37,460 nucleotides of DNA, taken from assembly GCA_903870685.1 (NCBI GenBank), contig CAIQDX010000011.1:1-37460 (forward strand), read 5' to 3'. This document shows, one piece after another, positions 26,079 to 34,664 of this stretch. The notes beneath the pieces are model-generated. The model had not been told where the DNA came from. It ran no database searches and worked only from the letters and a program-made list of their open reading frames with translations. The DNA comes from an uncultured Chitinophagaceae bacterium. Its GTDB lineage: Bacteria; Bacteroidota; Bacteroidia; Chitinophagales; Chitinophagaceae. Positions within the stretch are counted from its first letter, which is position 1, and each line of letters begins with the position of its first letter. A program made the translations under genes and the position numbers.

Positions 26079-26834
26079 ATGCAGTACACACTTAAAAAAT
26101 CATTGGGTCAACATTTTCTGAAAGATGAAAATATTTGCAAAAAAATTGTTGATGTTTTGCAGGAAAATGAAGTGAAGCAGTTGCTGGAGGTTGGACCCGG
26201 TGGCGGTGCATTAACCAAGTATTTATTACAGTTGAAAGGAATTGATCTTAAAGCGGTGGAATTGGATGCTGAAAAAGTTACTTATTTAAATGCAGCTTAT
26301 CCTTCGATTAGAGGAAAAATTATTCATCAAAGTATTTTGGATATCGATGCGCCTTTCGAAAATGAATTTACTGTTATTGGAAATTTTCCATACAATATTT
26401 CTTCGCAAATCCTTTTTAAAATATTGGATTGGAAAGAGCGTGTGCCGGTTGTGATCGGCATGTTTCAAAAAGAAGTAGCACAAAGAGTTGCAGCCAAACC
26501 GGGAAATAAAGTGTATGGAATTATCAGTATTTTAATTCAGGCTTTTTATGATGTTGAATATTTGTTTGATGTACCACCCGAAAGTTTTAATCCGCCGCCA
26601 AAAATAATGAGTGGCGTTATAAGATTGAAAGTTAGAAACACGAGATACGAAGTGAAGAGCGAAAGAATTTTTGTTCAGTTGGTGAAAGCGGCATTTAATC
26701 AACGAAGAAAAACTATGCGTAATGCCACAAAAAGTTTGTTTGATGATGATGTTATGAAAGATGAAATTTTTAATAAACGAGCCGAACAATTAAGCATCAG
26801 CGATTTTGCTGCACTAACATTTAGAATGAGATGA
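26079..26834 (+). CDS. rsmA: 16S rRNA (adenine1518-N6/adenine1519-N6)-dimethyltransferase
   Basis: The protein has 251 residues. It opens [19 protein letters not shown], has the SAM motif [14 protein letters not shown] and the catalytic GNFPYNISS (motif IV, N-x-PY), and ends with the C-terminal helical domain. RsmA dimethylates two adjacent adenosines near the 3' end of 16S rRNA during 30S assembly. The start at 26079 is fixed by the conserved KSLGQHF opening. The last four bases overlap the ATGA of the next gene, so the two are translationally coupled. Confidence 0.97.
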   Translation: MQYTLKKSLGQHFLKDENICKKIVDVLQENEVKQLLEVGPGGGALTKYLLQLKGIDLKAVELDAEKVTYLNAAYPSIRGKIIHQSILDIDAPFENEFTVIGNFPYNISSQILFKILDWKERVPVVIGMFQKEVAQRVAAKPGNKVYGIISILIQAFYDVEYLFDVPPESFNPPPKIMSGVIRLKVRNTRYEVKSERIFVQLVKAAFNQRRKTMRNATKSLFDDDVMKDEIFNKRAEQLSISDFAALTFRMR

Positions 26835-27754
26835 AGAAAATAATTATTACCGGAAACACACACGAATATTTAATTGAAACATTGCGCAGTAATGGATATG
26901 AAGTTTTGTATGAACCTTCCATTAAATATGAACAATTAATTGAAATAATAAATGATACAGAAGGGTTGGTTGCTACAACAAGAATTGATATTGATAAAAC
27001 AATGATCGATGCTGCAACACAATTAAAATGGATTGGAAGATTGGGCAGTGGCATGGATCAAATTGATGTAGCATATGCTGAAAGTAAAGGCATAAAATGT
27101 TTTAATAGTCCTGAAGGAAATAGAAATGCAGTAGCCGAACATTCGTTAGGATTGTTGTTGAATTTGATGAATAAAATTTCGAGCAGTCAACAGGAAATTA
27201 AAGAAGGCAAATGGAATCGTGATAGTAATAAAGCCGATGAACTAACCGGTAAAACCATTGGTATCATTGGGTTTGGTAACACCGGCACTGCATTTGCAAA
27301 ATTATTATCGTCGTTTGATGTTACTGTTTTGGCTTATGATAAATACAAATTTGGTTTTGCAAAAGGATTTATTCGCGAAGCACAACCCGAACAAATTTTT
27401 AGATATGCCGATATAATTAGTTTGCATGTTCCTTTAACCGATGAAACTTTTCATTATGCCAACGATGCATTTTTTAATTCGTTGGAAAGGCAACCTTATT
27501 TTTTAAATACTTGTCGTGGAAAAGTAACCGATACTGCTGCGTTAATTAATGCGTTAAAAAATAAAAAAATAAAAGCTGCAGGAATTGATGTGTTGGAAAA
27601 TGAAAAATTAAATTCTTATTCTGAAACGGAAAGAAAACAATTGAACGAATTACTGTCGATGCAAAATGTAATTATCACGCCGCATATTGCAGGATACAGC
27701 CACGAAGCATTTTATAAAATGGCAAAAGTGTTGCTCCAAAAACTAGGAATATAA
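26831..27754 (+). CDS. D-isomer specific 2-hydroxyacid dehydrogenase
   Basis: The protein has 307 residues with the two-lobed NAD-dependent D-2-hydroxyacid dehydrogenase fold. The dinucleotide motif is GFGNTG (147-152). The spacing identifies the catalytic arginine (R229 in NTCRGKVTD), glutamate (E258 in DVLENEK) and histidine (H285 in TPHIAGYS). It resembles phosphoglycerate dehydrogenases without the C-terminal regulatory domain. Substrate is uncertain: 3-phosphoglycerate, glyoxylate-type acids and 4-phosphoerythronate are all possible. The last would fit the nearby pdxA, but PdxB enzymes are longer. Overlaps rsmA by four bases. Confidence 0.88.
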   Translation: MKKIIITGNTHEYLIETLRSNGYEVLYEPSIKYEQLIEIINDTEGLVATTRIDIDKTMIDAATQLKWIGRLGSGMDQIDVAYAESKGIKCFNSPEGNRNAVAEHSLGLLLNLMNKISSSQQEIKEGKWNRDSNKADELTGKTIGIIGFGNTGTAFAKLLSSFDVTVLAYDKYKFGFAKGFIREAQPEQIFRYADIISLHVPLTDETFHYANDAFFNSLERQPYFLNTCRGKVTDTAALINALKNKKIKAAGIDVLENEKLNSYSETERKQLNELLSMQNVIITPHIAGYSHEAFYKMAKVLLQKLGI

Positions 27755-27770
27755 TTTCTGATTTGCTGAA

Positions 27771-27832
27771 AAGCGTTCAGAACGTACAAGTGTGCGACGC
27801 AACAGCAGCCTGATTTTTGTTAGGAAGCTGGT
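27771..27832 (-). repeat. Dispersed GTTGCGTCGCAC element, copy 5
   Basis: On the minus strand the core is GTTGCGTCGCACACTT (27788-27803) followed by GTACGTTCTGAACGC, with ACCAGCTTCC on its left side (about 27822-27832). It lies between the dehydrogenase stop and the greA promoter. Confidence 0.75.
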
Positions 27833-27841
27833 CCCAAAATT

Positions 27842-27871
27842 TTTGTTTCAATTTTATATTTTATATATTTG
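27842..27871 (+). promoter_or_regulatory. greA promoter: TTTG, 18 bases, TATATTTG
   Basis: TTTG at 27842-27845, an 18-base spacer and TATATTTG at 27864-27871 match the Bacteroidota -33/-7 consensus at near-ideal spacing. It is the best promoter in the window. Transcription would start at about 27877, about 60 bases before the greA ATG. Confidence 0.75.
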
Positions 27872-27878
27872 TACTAAT

Positions 27879-27918
27879 TGCAACGCTGCACAGGTATGTG
27901 GCGTTGTATTTTTTTTAT
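27879..27918 (+). promoter_or_regulatory. Hairpin and T tract in the greA leader, possible attenuator
   Basis: TGCAACGC (27879-27886) pairs with GCGTTGTA (27901-27908), with one G-U pair, and inner bases can extend the stem. A T-rich tract TATTTTTTTTAT (27907-27918) follows at once. This has the form of an intrinsic terminator within the leader, ending about 20 bases before the greA ATG. Confidence 0.5.
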
Positions 27919-27936
27919 GTCTTTAAAACAAAGATC

Positions 27937-28404
27937 ATGAGTGAATATGTAACAAAAGAGACGTTTGAAAAAATGCGTGCCGAATTACAACGCATGAAAG
28001 GCATTGACCGTCCGGCGGCTTCGAGAGCAATTGCCGAAGCAAGAGAAAAAGGCGACTTAAAAGAAAATGCTGAATATGATGCTGCCAAAGAAGCACAAGG
28101 AATGCTGGAAGCAAGAATTAAACAATTGGAAGGAATTATTTCTTCAGCTAAAATTGTTGATCCAAATTCTATTGATATCAGCAAAGTTGCTGTGTTAACG
28201 AAAGTTACCATTACCAATCAGGCAACAAAAAAAACGATCACTTACCAAATTGTTGGTGAGAAAGAAGCTGATCTGAAAGCAGGAAAAATCTCGGCTTCAT
28301 CGCCTATTGGCAAAGGCTTGCTGGGCAAGGCCATTGGTGAGGTTGCAGAAATACAGGCGCCAACAGGATTAATAAAATTTAAAGTGGAAAATATTTCTAT
28401 TTAG
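27937..28404 (+). CDS. greA: Transcription elongation factor GreA
   Basis: From the ATG at 27937 the protein has 155 residues: an N-terminal antiparallel coiled coil (about 1-75) with the tip GDLKENAEYDAAKE, whose acidic D40 and E43 chelate the second magnesium in the RNA polymerase active site, and a C-terminal FKBP-like domain. GreA enters the secondary channel of RNA polymerase and stimulates cleavage of backtracked RNA. The frame extends upstream to 27817, but that would pass through the promoter and a structured leader, so the MSEYVTKETF start is chosen. A perfect terminator follows. Confidence 0.97.
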   Translation: MSEYVTKETFEKMRAELQRMKGIDRPAASRAIAEAREKGDLKENAEYDAAKEAQGMLEARIKQLEGIISSAKIVDPNSIDISKVAVLTKVTITNQATKKTITYQIVGEKEADLKAGKISASSPIGKGLLGKAIGEVAEIQAPTGLIKFKVENISI

Positions 28405-28426
28405 AAAATGCGAATCTCGAAACAAT

Positions 28427-28458
28427 AAAAGCTTTACAAATTATTGTAAAGCTTTTTT
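28427..28458. terminator. Bidirectional intrinsic terminator after greA
   Basis: AAAAGCTTTACAA (28427-28439), loop ATTA and TTGTAAAGCTTTT (28444-28456) form a perfect 13-bp stem with A and T tails on both sides. It can serve greA and the minus-strand small lipoprotein. Confidence 0.92.
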
Positions 28459-28463
28459 ACTTT

Positions 28464-28490
28464 TATAATACTCTTGAAAAAAGTATTATA
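28464..28490 (-). terminator. Second hairpin at the end of the small lipoprotein gene
   Basis: TATAATACT (28464-28472) pairs perfectly with AGTATTATA (28482-28490) around a 9-base loop. The arm overlaps the stop codon of the minus-strand small gene. It is AT-rich, so weaker than the neighbouring terminator. Confidence 0.45.
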
Positions 28491-28638
28491 CTATCCTTGG
28501 GTTTTTCGCTTGCTGAATTTGTTTGGAAGTGATTACTGATTTGTAAAACCCGTTTTGGCAGGAGCTGAGCATAACTATAAAATAAATAACTCCTAATCCG
28601 TAGAGAAATAATTTTAGTGTTGAACTGTTGCTTCTCAT
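28486..28638 (-). CDS. Small putative lipoprotein (50 residues)
   Basis: A 50-codon frame starts at the ATG at 28638. It has a short polar N terminus, a hydrophobic stretch (LFLYGLGVIYFIVMLSSC) ending in a lipobox LSSC at Cys27, and a 23-residue mature tail rich in K and Q (QNGFYKSVITSKQIQQAK). This is the pattern of a Sec-exported lipoprotein. It lies between greA and the HIT gene on the opposite strand, and both its ends abut hairpins. No family recognised. It is short enough that automatic annotation would skip it. Confidence 0.5.
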   Translation of the reverse strand: MRSNSSTLKLFLYGLGVIYFIVMLSSCQNGFYKSVITSKQIQQAKNPRIV

Positions 28639-28697
28639 AGCTTTGGTTTTTGTATAAACGAATAAAAACGTTTATTATTTTGTACTAAATTATTTTT

Positions 28698-29087
28698 ATG
28701 ACAATATTTTCCAAGATCATCGCCGGAGAAATACCTTCTTATAAAATTGCGGAGAGCGAAAAGTTTTATGCGTTCTTAGATATTTTTCCATCAGCTCTAG
28801 GGCACACATTGGTAGTACCAAAAATTGAAGTAGATAAATTGTTTGATCTGCCTGCTAATTATTTAGATGGCATTTTAACTTTTGCACAACCTATTGCAAA
28901 AGCTATCGAAAAAGCATACAACTATAATCGTGTAAATATTGTCACTATTGGGTTTGAAGTGCCTCATGCACATATTCATTTATTACCGATGAATGGAATG
29001 GGGGATATGAATTCACTTTCTAAAAAAATAAAAATAACTGCTGAAGAATTAAACGAAGCACAGGAAAAAATATTAGCCAATTTGTAA
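28698..29087 (+). CDS. HIT family protein (Hint-like nucleotide hydrolase)
   Basis: The 129-residue protein starts TIFSKIIAGEIPSYKIAE and contains the histidine triad HAHIHLLP (90-97), with the catalytic central His92. HIT/HINT enzymes hydrolyse nucleoside phosphoramidates and aminoacyl-adenylates. The length and opening match bacterial HinT-type proteins. Its stop codon is immediately followed by the stop codon of the convergent ruvC (no spacer). Proximity to greA is a common arrangement in this phylum. Confidence 0.93.
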   Translation: MTIFSKIIAGEIPSYKIAESEKFYAFLDIFPSALGHTLVVPKIEVDKLFDLPANYLDGILTFAQPIAKAIEKAYNYNRVNIVTIGFEVPHAHIHLLPMNGMGDMNSLSKKIKITAEELNEAQEKILANL

Positions 29088-29651
29088 TTATTTTTTCTTC
29101 ACTCTTGTTTCATTCTTGGCAATAAAATCTTCCCAACCTTTAAATCCTTTTGAAGCTTTTGCCAAAGGAGATGATGTTTGATAATGATGGCACAATGCAA
29201 CTGCCAAAGCATCCGTTGCATCAAAGTATTGTGGTTTCTCTTCAATATTTAAAATTCGCTGTAACATCCGCCACACTTGCTCTTTATCGGCATTACCATT
29301 TCCGGTGATAGATTGTTTTACTTTTTTTGGTGAATATTCGGTAACAGTTAATCCTGCTTGCATTGCAGCAGCAATTGCCACACCTTGAGCTCTTCCCAAC
29401 TTCAACATACTTTGAACATTCTTTCCAAAAAAAGGCGCTTCAATTGCAAATGTTGAAGGATGATACAAATTAATTAATTCGCAAACTTTAGTATGAATTT
29501 TTTCTAATCGTAGGTAAATGTCTTTGTGAGAAGAAAGTTTTAAAACATCCATCAATAAAACCTGCACTTTATTTCCATCAACTTTTAATAATGCATAACC
29601 CATCAGCAATGTGCCGGGATCGATGCCTAATATAATTTGAGGTTGTTTCAT
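29088..29651 (-). CDS. ruvC: Crossover junction endodeoxyribonuclease RuvC
   Basis: The protein has 187 residues. The catalytic acidic residues are visible at family spacing: D11 in GIDPGT, E71 in FAIEAPFFGKN, D144 and D147 in YFDATDALAVALCH (compare D7, E66, D138, D141 in E. coli). RuvC resolves Holliday junctions as a dimer with RuvAB. A C-terminal basic tail (ETRVKKK) is present. No ruvA or ruvB is nearby. The gene meets the HIT gene end to end without a terminator between them. Confidence 0.96.
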   Translation of the reverse strand: MKQPQIILGIDPGTLLMGYALLKVDGNKVQVLLMDVLKLSSHKDIYLRLEKIHTKVCELINLYHPSTFAIEAPFFGKNVQSMLKLGRAQGVAIAAAMQAGLTVTEYSPKKVKQSITGNGNADKEQVWRMLQRILNIEEKPQYFDATDALAVALCHHYQTSSPLAKASKGFKGWEDFIAKNETRVKKK

Positions 29652-29732
29652 CTTTTGTGAAAATAGTTTATTCTTTGCACATGTTTTTTATCTTGTTATT
29701 TCAACCTTTCTTTGTACAACTAAACACATTAC

Positions 29733-30719
29733 TTGAATAAACGTTTCAAAATATTTTTGAATTATATCGTAGGGCCAGTTTTATTTATCTGGTTAGCCAT
29801 TTCTATTTATCATCAGATAGAACAACAAAAAAATTTACCACATACCTGGAAAAATATAATGCAAAATTTCTCGGCAACAGATTGGTGGAAATTTTTTTTA
29901 GTGAATGTTTTGATGTTTGTTAACTGGGGATTGGAAGCAAAAAAATGGCAGTTATTGGTTAGGGGCATTCAAAAAATTTCTTTTATTAGATCGTTTCGTG
30001 CAATCTTCTCCGGACAAGCGTTTGCATTAAATACAATCAACGGCGTTGGCGAATATTTAGGTCGAGTTGTTTACTTGGATGATGGTAATCGTTTACGTGG
30101 CGTTGCCATTAGTGTTGTTGGAAGTTTTAGTCAGATCATTGTAACCTTCACAATGGGATTATTTGGTTTATTGTACATGCGATTTTTTTTATTGGATCAC
30201 AATCAACCTTTTCAGGGATTATCAGCTTTTTGGTTAGATGCCTTGACTTGGGGATTATTTATTGGGATAATAGTTTTCACCATGATGTATTTTAGTTTAT
30301 CATGGGTAACAAAAATGGTTGAAAAAATTCCATTCATTTCTAAGTACACATTTTATATTCAAAAAGTTGAAGATCTGCATGGCATAGAATTAACAAGAAT
30401 TTTAGGCCTTTCATTTATTCGATACTTAGTATTTGTTGCACAATACTTATTATTGTTGCAAGTTTTTAAAGTAGATGCCAATTGGATTTCGTTGGTATGG
30501 TTGCTTTGTATTATGTTTTTTGTTTTAGCAATTGTGCCAAGTATTACTTTAGCAGAATTAGGATTAAGAGGTGAGTTAAGTATTCAATTGATCGGCTTGG
30601 TAAGCACAAATACGATTGGTATTTTATTTACAGCCACCGGAATTTGGTTAATTAACAAAGTGATTCCTGCATTAGCCGGAAGTTTATTTATTTTAGGGGT
30701 TCGATTATTTAAGAAATAG
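29733..30719 (+). CDS. Lysylphosphatidylglycerol synthase-like/flippase-like membrane protein
   Basis: This 328-residue protein has about eight membrane helices with the AglD/MprF-type core: INGVGEYLGRVVYLDDGNRLRG and LAIVPSITLAELGLRGELS match the two conserved loops of the flippase-like (LPG_synthase_TM) family, which moves lipids or lipid-linked sugars across the membrane. There is no catalytic LPG synthase domain. The start is a TTG at 29733: an in-frame stop lies 12 bases upstream and the next ATG would cut off the first helix. The DUF3108 gene follows after 5 bases, so they form an operon. Substrate unknown. Confidence 0.82.
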   Translation: MNKRFKIFLNYIVGPVLFIWLAISIYHQIEQQKNLPHTWKNIMQNFSATDWWKFFLVNVLMFVNWGLEAKKWQLLVRGIQKISFIRSFRAIFSGQAFALNTINGVGEYLGRVVYLDDGNRLRGVAISVVGSFSQIIVTFTMGLFGLLYMRFFLLDHNQPFQGLSAFWLDALTWGLFIGIIVFTMMYFSLSWVTKMVEKIPFISKYTFYIQKVEDLHGIELTRILGLSFIRYLVFVAQYLLLLQVFKVDANWISLVWLLCIMFFVLAIVPSITLAELGLRGELSIQLIGLVSTNTIGILFTATGIWLINKVIPALAGSLFILGVRLFKK

Positions 30720-30724
30720 ACTGA

Positions 30725-31516
30725 GTGAAAAAAAGTATTCTATTAGTTGTAACATTTTTATTCTGCATCCGCCTTTCAGCAGGTGATGATTTTTGTGGCA
30801 TTCGGAACTTATCTTTTCAGAATGGTGAGAGTATTACCTATACCATTTTTTATTCGGTGATTGGAGTGTATGTTAATGCAGGCACTGCTATTTTTTCGGT
30901 AGCTACTGAAAAAATGAATCATAAAGAAGTATATCATATAACGGCTACAGGTAACTCAAATCCGCATTACGACTGGATTTTTAAAGTTCGTGACAAATAC
31001 GAATCTTTTATTGATACTGCCAATCTGCAACCGCTAAAATTTATACGCGATGCAGATGAAGGCGGTTATAAAACTTTAGAGAATGTAATTTTTAATCAGC
31101 AAAATAATACTGCAACAAGCGAAAAGGGTATTGTAAAAGTTCCTAATTGTGTGCAGGATGTTTTAAGTTCTATTTATTTTGCCCGCAATGTAGATTTCAA
31201 TAAATATAAGATCGATGATAAGATCCCATTCGAAATGTATTTAGATAATCAGGTTTATTCTTTATTTATGAGGTATCAGGGAAAAGAAGAAATCAAAACA
31301 CGATACGGAAAATTTAGAACTATTAAATTAAAACCATTATTACTCAAGGGAAACATATTTGCAGGTGGCGAAAAAATGAGTATTTGGTTAAGCGATGATG
31401 GTAATCATATTCCGTTACGTATTGAAAGTCCGATTGCCGTAGGTACTATAAAAATTGATATGATGGATTATAAAAATCTACGTTATCCTTTAACGTCGTT
31501 GATTGAAAAAAGATAA
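30725..31516 (+). CDS. DUF3108 domain-containing exported protein
   Basis: The protein has 263 residues, starting at a GTG at 30725, five bases after the preceding stop codon. A signal peptide (MKKSILLVVTFLFCIRLSAG) leads into a beta-rich domain with FQNGESITYTIFYSVIGVYVNAGTAIFSV and VRDKYESFID, the DUF3108 pattern; the second half has FEMYLDNQVYSLFMRYQGKEE and the SDDGNHIPLRIESPIAVGTIKIDM end. It is predicted to be periplasmic. Function is unknown; operon with the flippase-like gene. Convergent with the MBL gene after 8 bases and no terminator. Confidence 0.85.
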   Translation: MKKSILLVVTFLFCIRLSAGDDFCGIRNLSFQNGESITYTIFYSVIGVYVNAGTAIFSVATEKMNHKEVYHITATGNSNPHYDWIFKVRDKYESFIDTANLQPLKFIRDADEGGYKTLENVIFNQQNNTATSEKGIVKVPNCVQDVLSSIYFARNVDFNKYKIDDKIPFEMYLDNQVYSLFMRYQGKEEIKTRYGKFRTIKLKPLLLKGNIFAGGEKMSIWLSDDGNHIPLRIESPIAVGTIKIDMMDYKNLRYPLTSLIEKR

Positions 31517-31524
31517 TAAAATAA

Positions 31525-32412
31525 TTAAGAAAGTTCACTCAATTTAAAAACTTCTTTTTGCCTGATTCCTCTTTCGGTTTGTTGAAGATCACAACATTCA
31601 TTTACAGGATCATGTTCGAAGAATAAAATGTAATCATTCTCTAAAGCTTCTTTTAAAAATATTTTCTTTTCATTCAAAGTTGTTAATGGGAACATATCAT
31701 AACCCATCACATAAGGTAATGGGATATGATGAACCGATGGCAACAGATCGGCCATGTAAACAATTGTTTTGTCTTTATATTTTATTTGAGGTAACATCAT
31801 GGCATCGGTGTGGCCGTTTACAAAACGAAATGATATTTCGGGAAGAATAGATGAAGGTTCACAGGTGATAGATGTCGGATAATCTCGACTCTCATCTGTT
31901 ATCTTAAAACTGTCAACCATTTTTAATTGTCCGCTTTCTTTAATCGGTAAAATATTTTCTTTTAAGAAAGAAGCTTTTTCTCTGTCGTTTGGTTTTGTTG
32001 CCCATTCCCAATGACGTTCATTGCTCCAGTAAGTTGCATTTTTAAAAGCCGGAATTAATTTATCATTCACCCTATCGATACTTCCACCGCAATGATCAAA
32101 GTGAAGGTGGGTAAGGATCACATCGGTTATATCATCTTTACTGAAACCTGCTTTTTTTAATGATGAATCAAGTGTATGTTCTCCATGCAAATAATAATGA
32201 CCGAAAAATTTTGCATCCTGTTTATTACCTACGCCGTTATCAATTAAAATTAATTTATTGCCATCTTCAATCAGTAAACAACGCATTGCCCAGCTGCATA
32301 AATTATTTTCATCGGCAGGATTTAATTTGTTCCACATAGATTTTGGAACAACACCAAACATGGCACCGCCATCTAATTTAAAATATTCTGTTTCTATGCT
32401 GTAGAGTTTCAT
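31525..32412 (-). CDS. MBL-fold metallohydrolase
   Basis: The protein has 295 residues. The zinc motif LTHLHFDHCGG (HxHxDH), the later GHTDAM histidine, the MADLLPS aspartate and FFEHDP histidine follow the class B lactamase-fold order, and N-acyl-homoserine lactonase-like or other small-molecule hydrolases share this spacing. Substrate unknown. Its ATG overlaps the stop region of the MFS gene by four bases, so it is translationally coupled to it. Confidence 0.9.
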   Translation of the reverse strand: MKLYSIETEYFKLDGGAMFGVVPKSMWNKLNPADENNLCSWAMRCLLIEDGNKLILIDNGVGNKQDAKFFGHYYLHGEHTLDSSLKKAGFSKDDITDVILTHLHFDHCGGSIDRVNDKLIPAFKNATYWSNERHWEWATKPNDREKASFLKENILPIKESGQLKMVDSFKITDESRDYPTSITCEPSSILPEISFRFVNGHTDAMMLPQIKYKDKTIVYMADLLPSVHHIPLPYVMGYDMFPLTTLNEKKIFLKEALENDYILFFEHDPVNECCDLQQTERGIRQKEVFKLSELS

Positions 32413-33692
32413 GCTGCAAGTGTTTTTTCTTTTTTCATGTGAACAAACATCAACAAAATTAATCCGATAATAAAAAATACCATCAATGCTAAAACAGAAT
32501 TTCTCATGCCACCCAGAAATTCTCCAACAGATCCAAATACCAATGTGCCAATTACGGTTCCCATTTTATCGCACACATCAAAAAAACTAAAATAAGATGC
32601 GGTATCTTTTGTTTCGGGTAATAATTTAGAATATGTTGAACGACTCATTGATTGCGTTCCACCCATTACCATTCCCACACAAAATGCAACAATAAAAAAT
32701 TCGTTGACGGTTGTTACTCTGGATGCAAAAAAACAAATGCCGATCCATATTGTAATTAAAACACCTAGTGTAATAATGTTACCTACTTTATCAGATAATC
32801 TTGCAAATAAAGTAGCGCCAAGAATTGCGACTAATTGAATAATTAAAACGGTGATGATGAGTTGAGATGATTCCATCTTTAATTCATCCGATGCAAAATA
32901 TGTTGCGAGATACATTACCGTTTGCACACCCATATTGTAAAAGAAAAAACTGCGTAAGAACTTTGACAATCTTGGAAAATGCTGCAATTGATTCCATACT
33001 TTTTTTAATTCATGAAATCCATTGGTTAATATGCTGTGTTCTAAATCTTGTTCAGATGGTTTTGATGCAGGCAATCTTGAAAAAGTGATTTGTGCAAATC
33101 CTGCCCACCAAATTCCTACAGAAAGAAATGATAATCTTACCGGCCACGCACCCCATCCTAAATTTAATTTATCGTTGCTCATAATAAATCCCAAACAAAC
33201 GATCATTAATAATACACTTCCAATATAACCCAATGCAAAACCTTTCGCACTCACTCTGTCCTGATCTTCTTCTGCTGCGATCTCCGGTAAATAAGCATTA
33301 TAAAAAACAATGCTTCCGCAATATCCAATCGATGCGATGATTGATGCAACTATTCCCCAACCAATATTTTCTTTTGTTAAAAAGATCATACTGCAACAAG
33401 CAATAGAACCGAGATAACAAAAGAATTTCATGAAAGATTTTTTATTTCCTTTATAATCGGCAATAGAAGAAAGTATGGGCGATAAAAACGCAATCACTAA
33501 AAACGAAAATGAAATAGCATATGATGCTAAAGATGATCGATCATATGTTCTTCCAATAAACTCAACTTGCGGTGGTGCAATGGCTGTATAATATGCTGGA
33601 AAAATAGCTGAAGTAATGATCAACGAATAGGAACTATTTGCCCAATCGTACATTGCCCAGGCATTAATAACTTTTTTGGGAGCAGTTAGCAT
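32409..33692 (-). CDS. MFS transporter, UMF1 family
   Basis: The protein has 427 residues and 12 predicted helices. The opening VINAWAMYDWANSSYSLIITSAIFPAYY is the signature of the UMF1 (Atg22-like) branch of the major facilitator superfamily. The central loop LARLSDKVGNIITLG resembles the MFS motif A. Substrate in bacteria unknown. It is the first gene of a two-gene operon with the MBL hydrolase. No clear -7 box was seen upstream. Confidence 0.92.
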   Translation of the reverse strand: MLTAPKKVINAWAMYDWANSSYSLIITSAIFPAYYTAIAPPQVEFIGRTYDRSSLASYAISFSFLVIAFLSPILSSIADYKGNKKSFMKFFCYLGSIACCSMIFLTKENIGWGIVASIIASIGYCGSIVFYNAYLPEIAAEEDQDRVSAKGFALGYIGSVLLMIVCLGFIMSNDKLNLGWGAWPVRLSFLSVGIWWAGFAQITFSRLPASKPSEQDLEHSILTNGFHELKKVWNQLQHFPRLSKFLRSFFFYNMGVQTVMYLATYFASDELKMESSQLIITVLIIQLVAILGATLFARLSDKVGNIITLGVLITIWIGICFFASRVTTVNEFFIVAFCVGMVMGGTQSMSRSTYSKLLPETKDTASYFSFFDVCDKMGTVIGTLVFGSVGEFLGGMRNSVLALMVFFIIGLILLMFVHMKKEKTLAA

Positions 33693-33714
33693 AAAGAAAT
33701 ATTAAATGATGAAC

Positions 33715-33775
33715 TATAAATGTTGAATTCAATTTTTACGAACACTAATTTATAATTTAACATTCAACATTTATA
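33715..33775. repeat. AT-rich 14-bp inverted repeat
   Basis: TATAAATGTTGAAT (33715-33728) and ATTCAACATTTATA (33762-33775) are perfect complements separated by 33 bases, just after the uppP stop codon. Low GC makes it a weak terminator at best. Confidence 0.75.
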
Positions 33776-33780
33776 ATAAA

Positions 33781-34578
33781 CTATTTTATTAATCCTTGTT
33801 GAATTAAAACCAAAACAATAATTCCTACAATAATTCTATACCAACCAAACATTTTAAAACCATGTTTTTGTAAATAAGTGATAAAGAATTTTACGGCTAT
33901 TAATGCAACAATAAAAGCAACTACATTACCAATGCCTAACAGCATTAGATTGTGTTTATCTTTCAATATTTCGGGATGTGTGGTTAACGTTTTCAATAAT
34001 TTATAACCAGTTGCTGCAGCCATTGTTGGCACAGCTAAAAAGAAGGAGAATTCTGCCGCTGCATGTCTGGTTAATTTTTGTTGCATACCGCCAATAATGC
34101 TGGCAGCACTGCGGCTTACACCTGGAATCATTGCTAAACATTGCCAAATGCCAATGATAAAACCATTTTTATAACTGATATTTTTTTCTTCAGTAATGGT
34201 ATGTTGTGTAAACAATTTATCTATAAATAAAAGTATGATACCACCCACTAATAAACTTACTGCAACTGTGGTTGGACTTTCCAATAATCCATCAATTTTT
34301 TCAGATAATAATTTACCCAATATCAATGCAGGAATAACTGAAATGATTAGTTTGATATAAAAATGCCATTTTGAAAAATCAAAAAATTTCTTCCAATACA
34401 AAGCAACAACCGAAAGGATGGCACCTAACTGAATGGCAATCTCAAACAGTTTTACAAATTCGTCTTTTTCAATTCCCATCAAGGAACTTGTGATGATCAT
34501 ATGACCGGTTGATGAGATGGGTAAAAATTCTGTAATGCCTTCTACAATGGCGATGATGATTGACTGCAGCGTATCCAT
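33781..34578 (-). CDS. uppP: Undecaprenyl-diphosphate phosphatase
   Basis: From the ATG at 34578 the protein has 265 residues with about eight membrane helices. The catalytic motifs [15 protein letters not shown] (E13, E17 and H26) and [10 protein letters not shown] are both present. It converts undecaprenyl diphosphate to the monophosphate, recycling the carrier for peptidoglycan and polysaccharide synthesis. A longer form starting at 34614 would add 12 polar residues before the first helix and is less likely. Downstream of DUF3098 and ftsX on the same strand, a gene order common in Bacteroidota. A terminator-like hairpin lies between it and DUF3098. Confidence 0.95.
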   Translation of the reverse strand: MDTLQSIIIAIVEGITEFLPISSTGHMIITSSLMGIEKDEFVKLFEIAIQLGAILSVVALYWKKFFDFSKWHFYIKLIISVIPALILGKLLSEKIDGLLESPTTVAVSLLVGGIILLFIDKLFTQHTITEEKNISYKNGFIIGIWQCLAMIPGVSRSAASIIGGMQQKLTRHAAAEFSFFLAVPTMAAATGYKLLKTLTTHPEILKDKHNLMLLGIGNVVAFIVALIAVKFFITYLQKHGFKMFGWYRIIVGIIVLVLIQQGLIK

Positions 34579-34611
34579 AAGTATAAGTTTGTTTTTGGGA
34601 TGATAAAGAAA

Positions 34612-34637
34612 CAAAAAAAGCGGTGAAATACACCGCT
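34612..34637 (-). terminator. Terminator between DUF3098 and uppP
   Basis: On the minus strand AGCGGTG, a 5-base loop and CACCGCT form a perfect 7-bp GC-rich stem, followed by a run of seven T (34612-34618 complement). It would stop or attenuate reading from DUF3098 into uppP. Confidence 0.8.
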
Positions 34638-34664
34638 AATTAATTTATCTAACAATAAAATATT

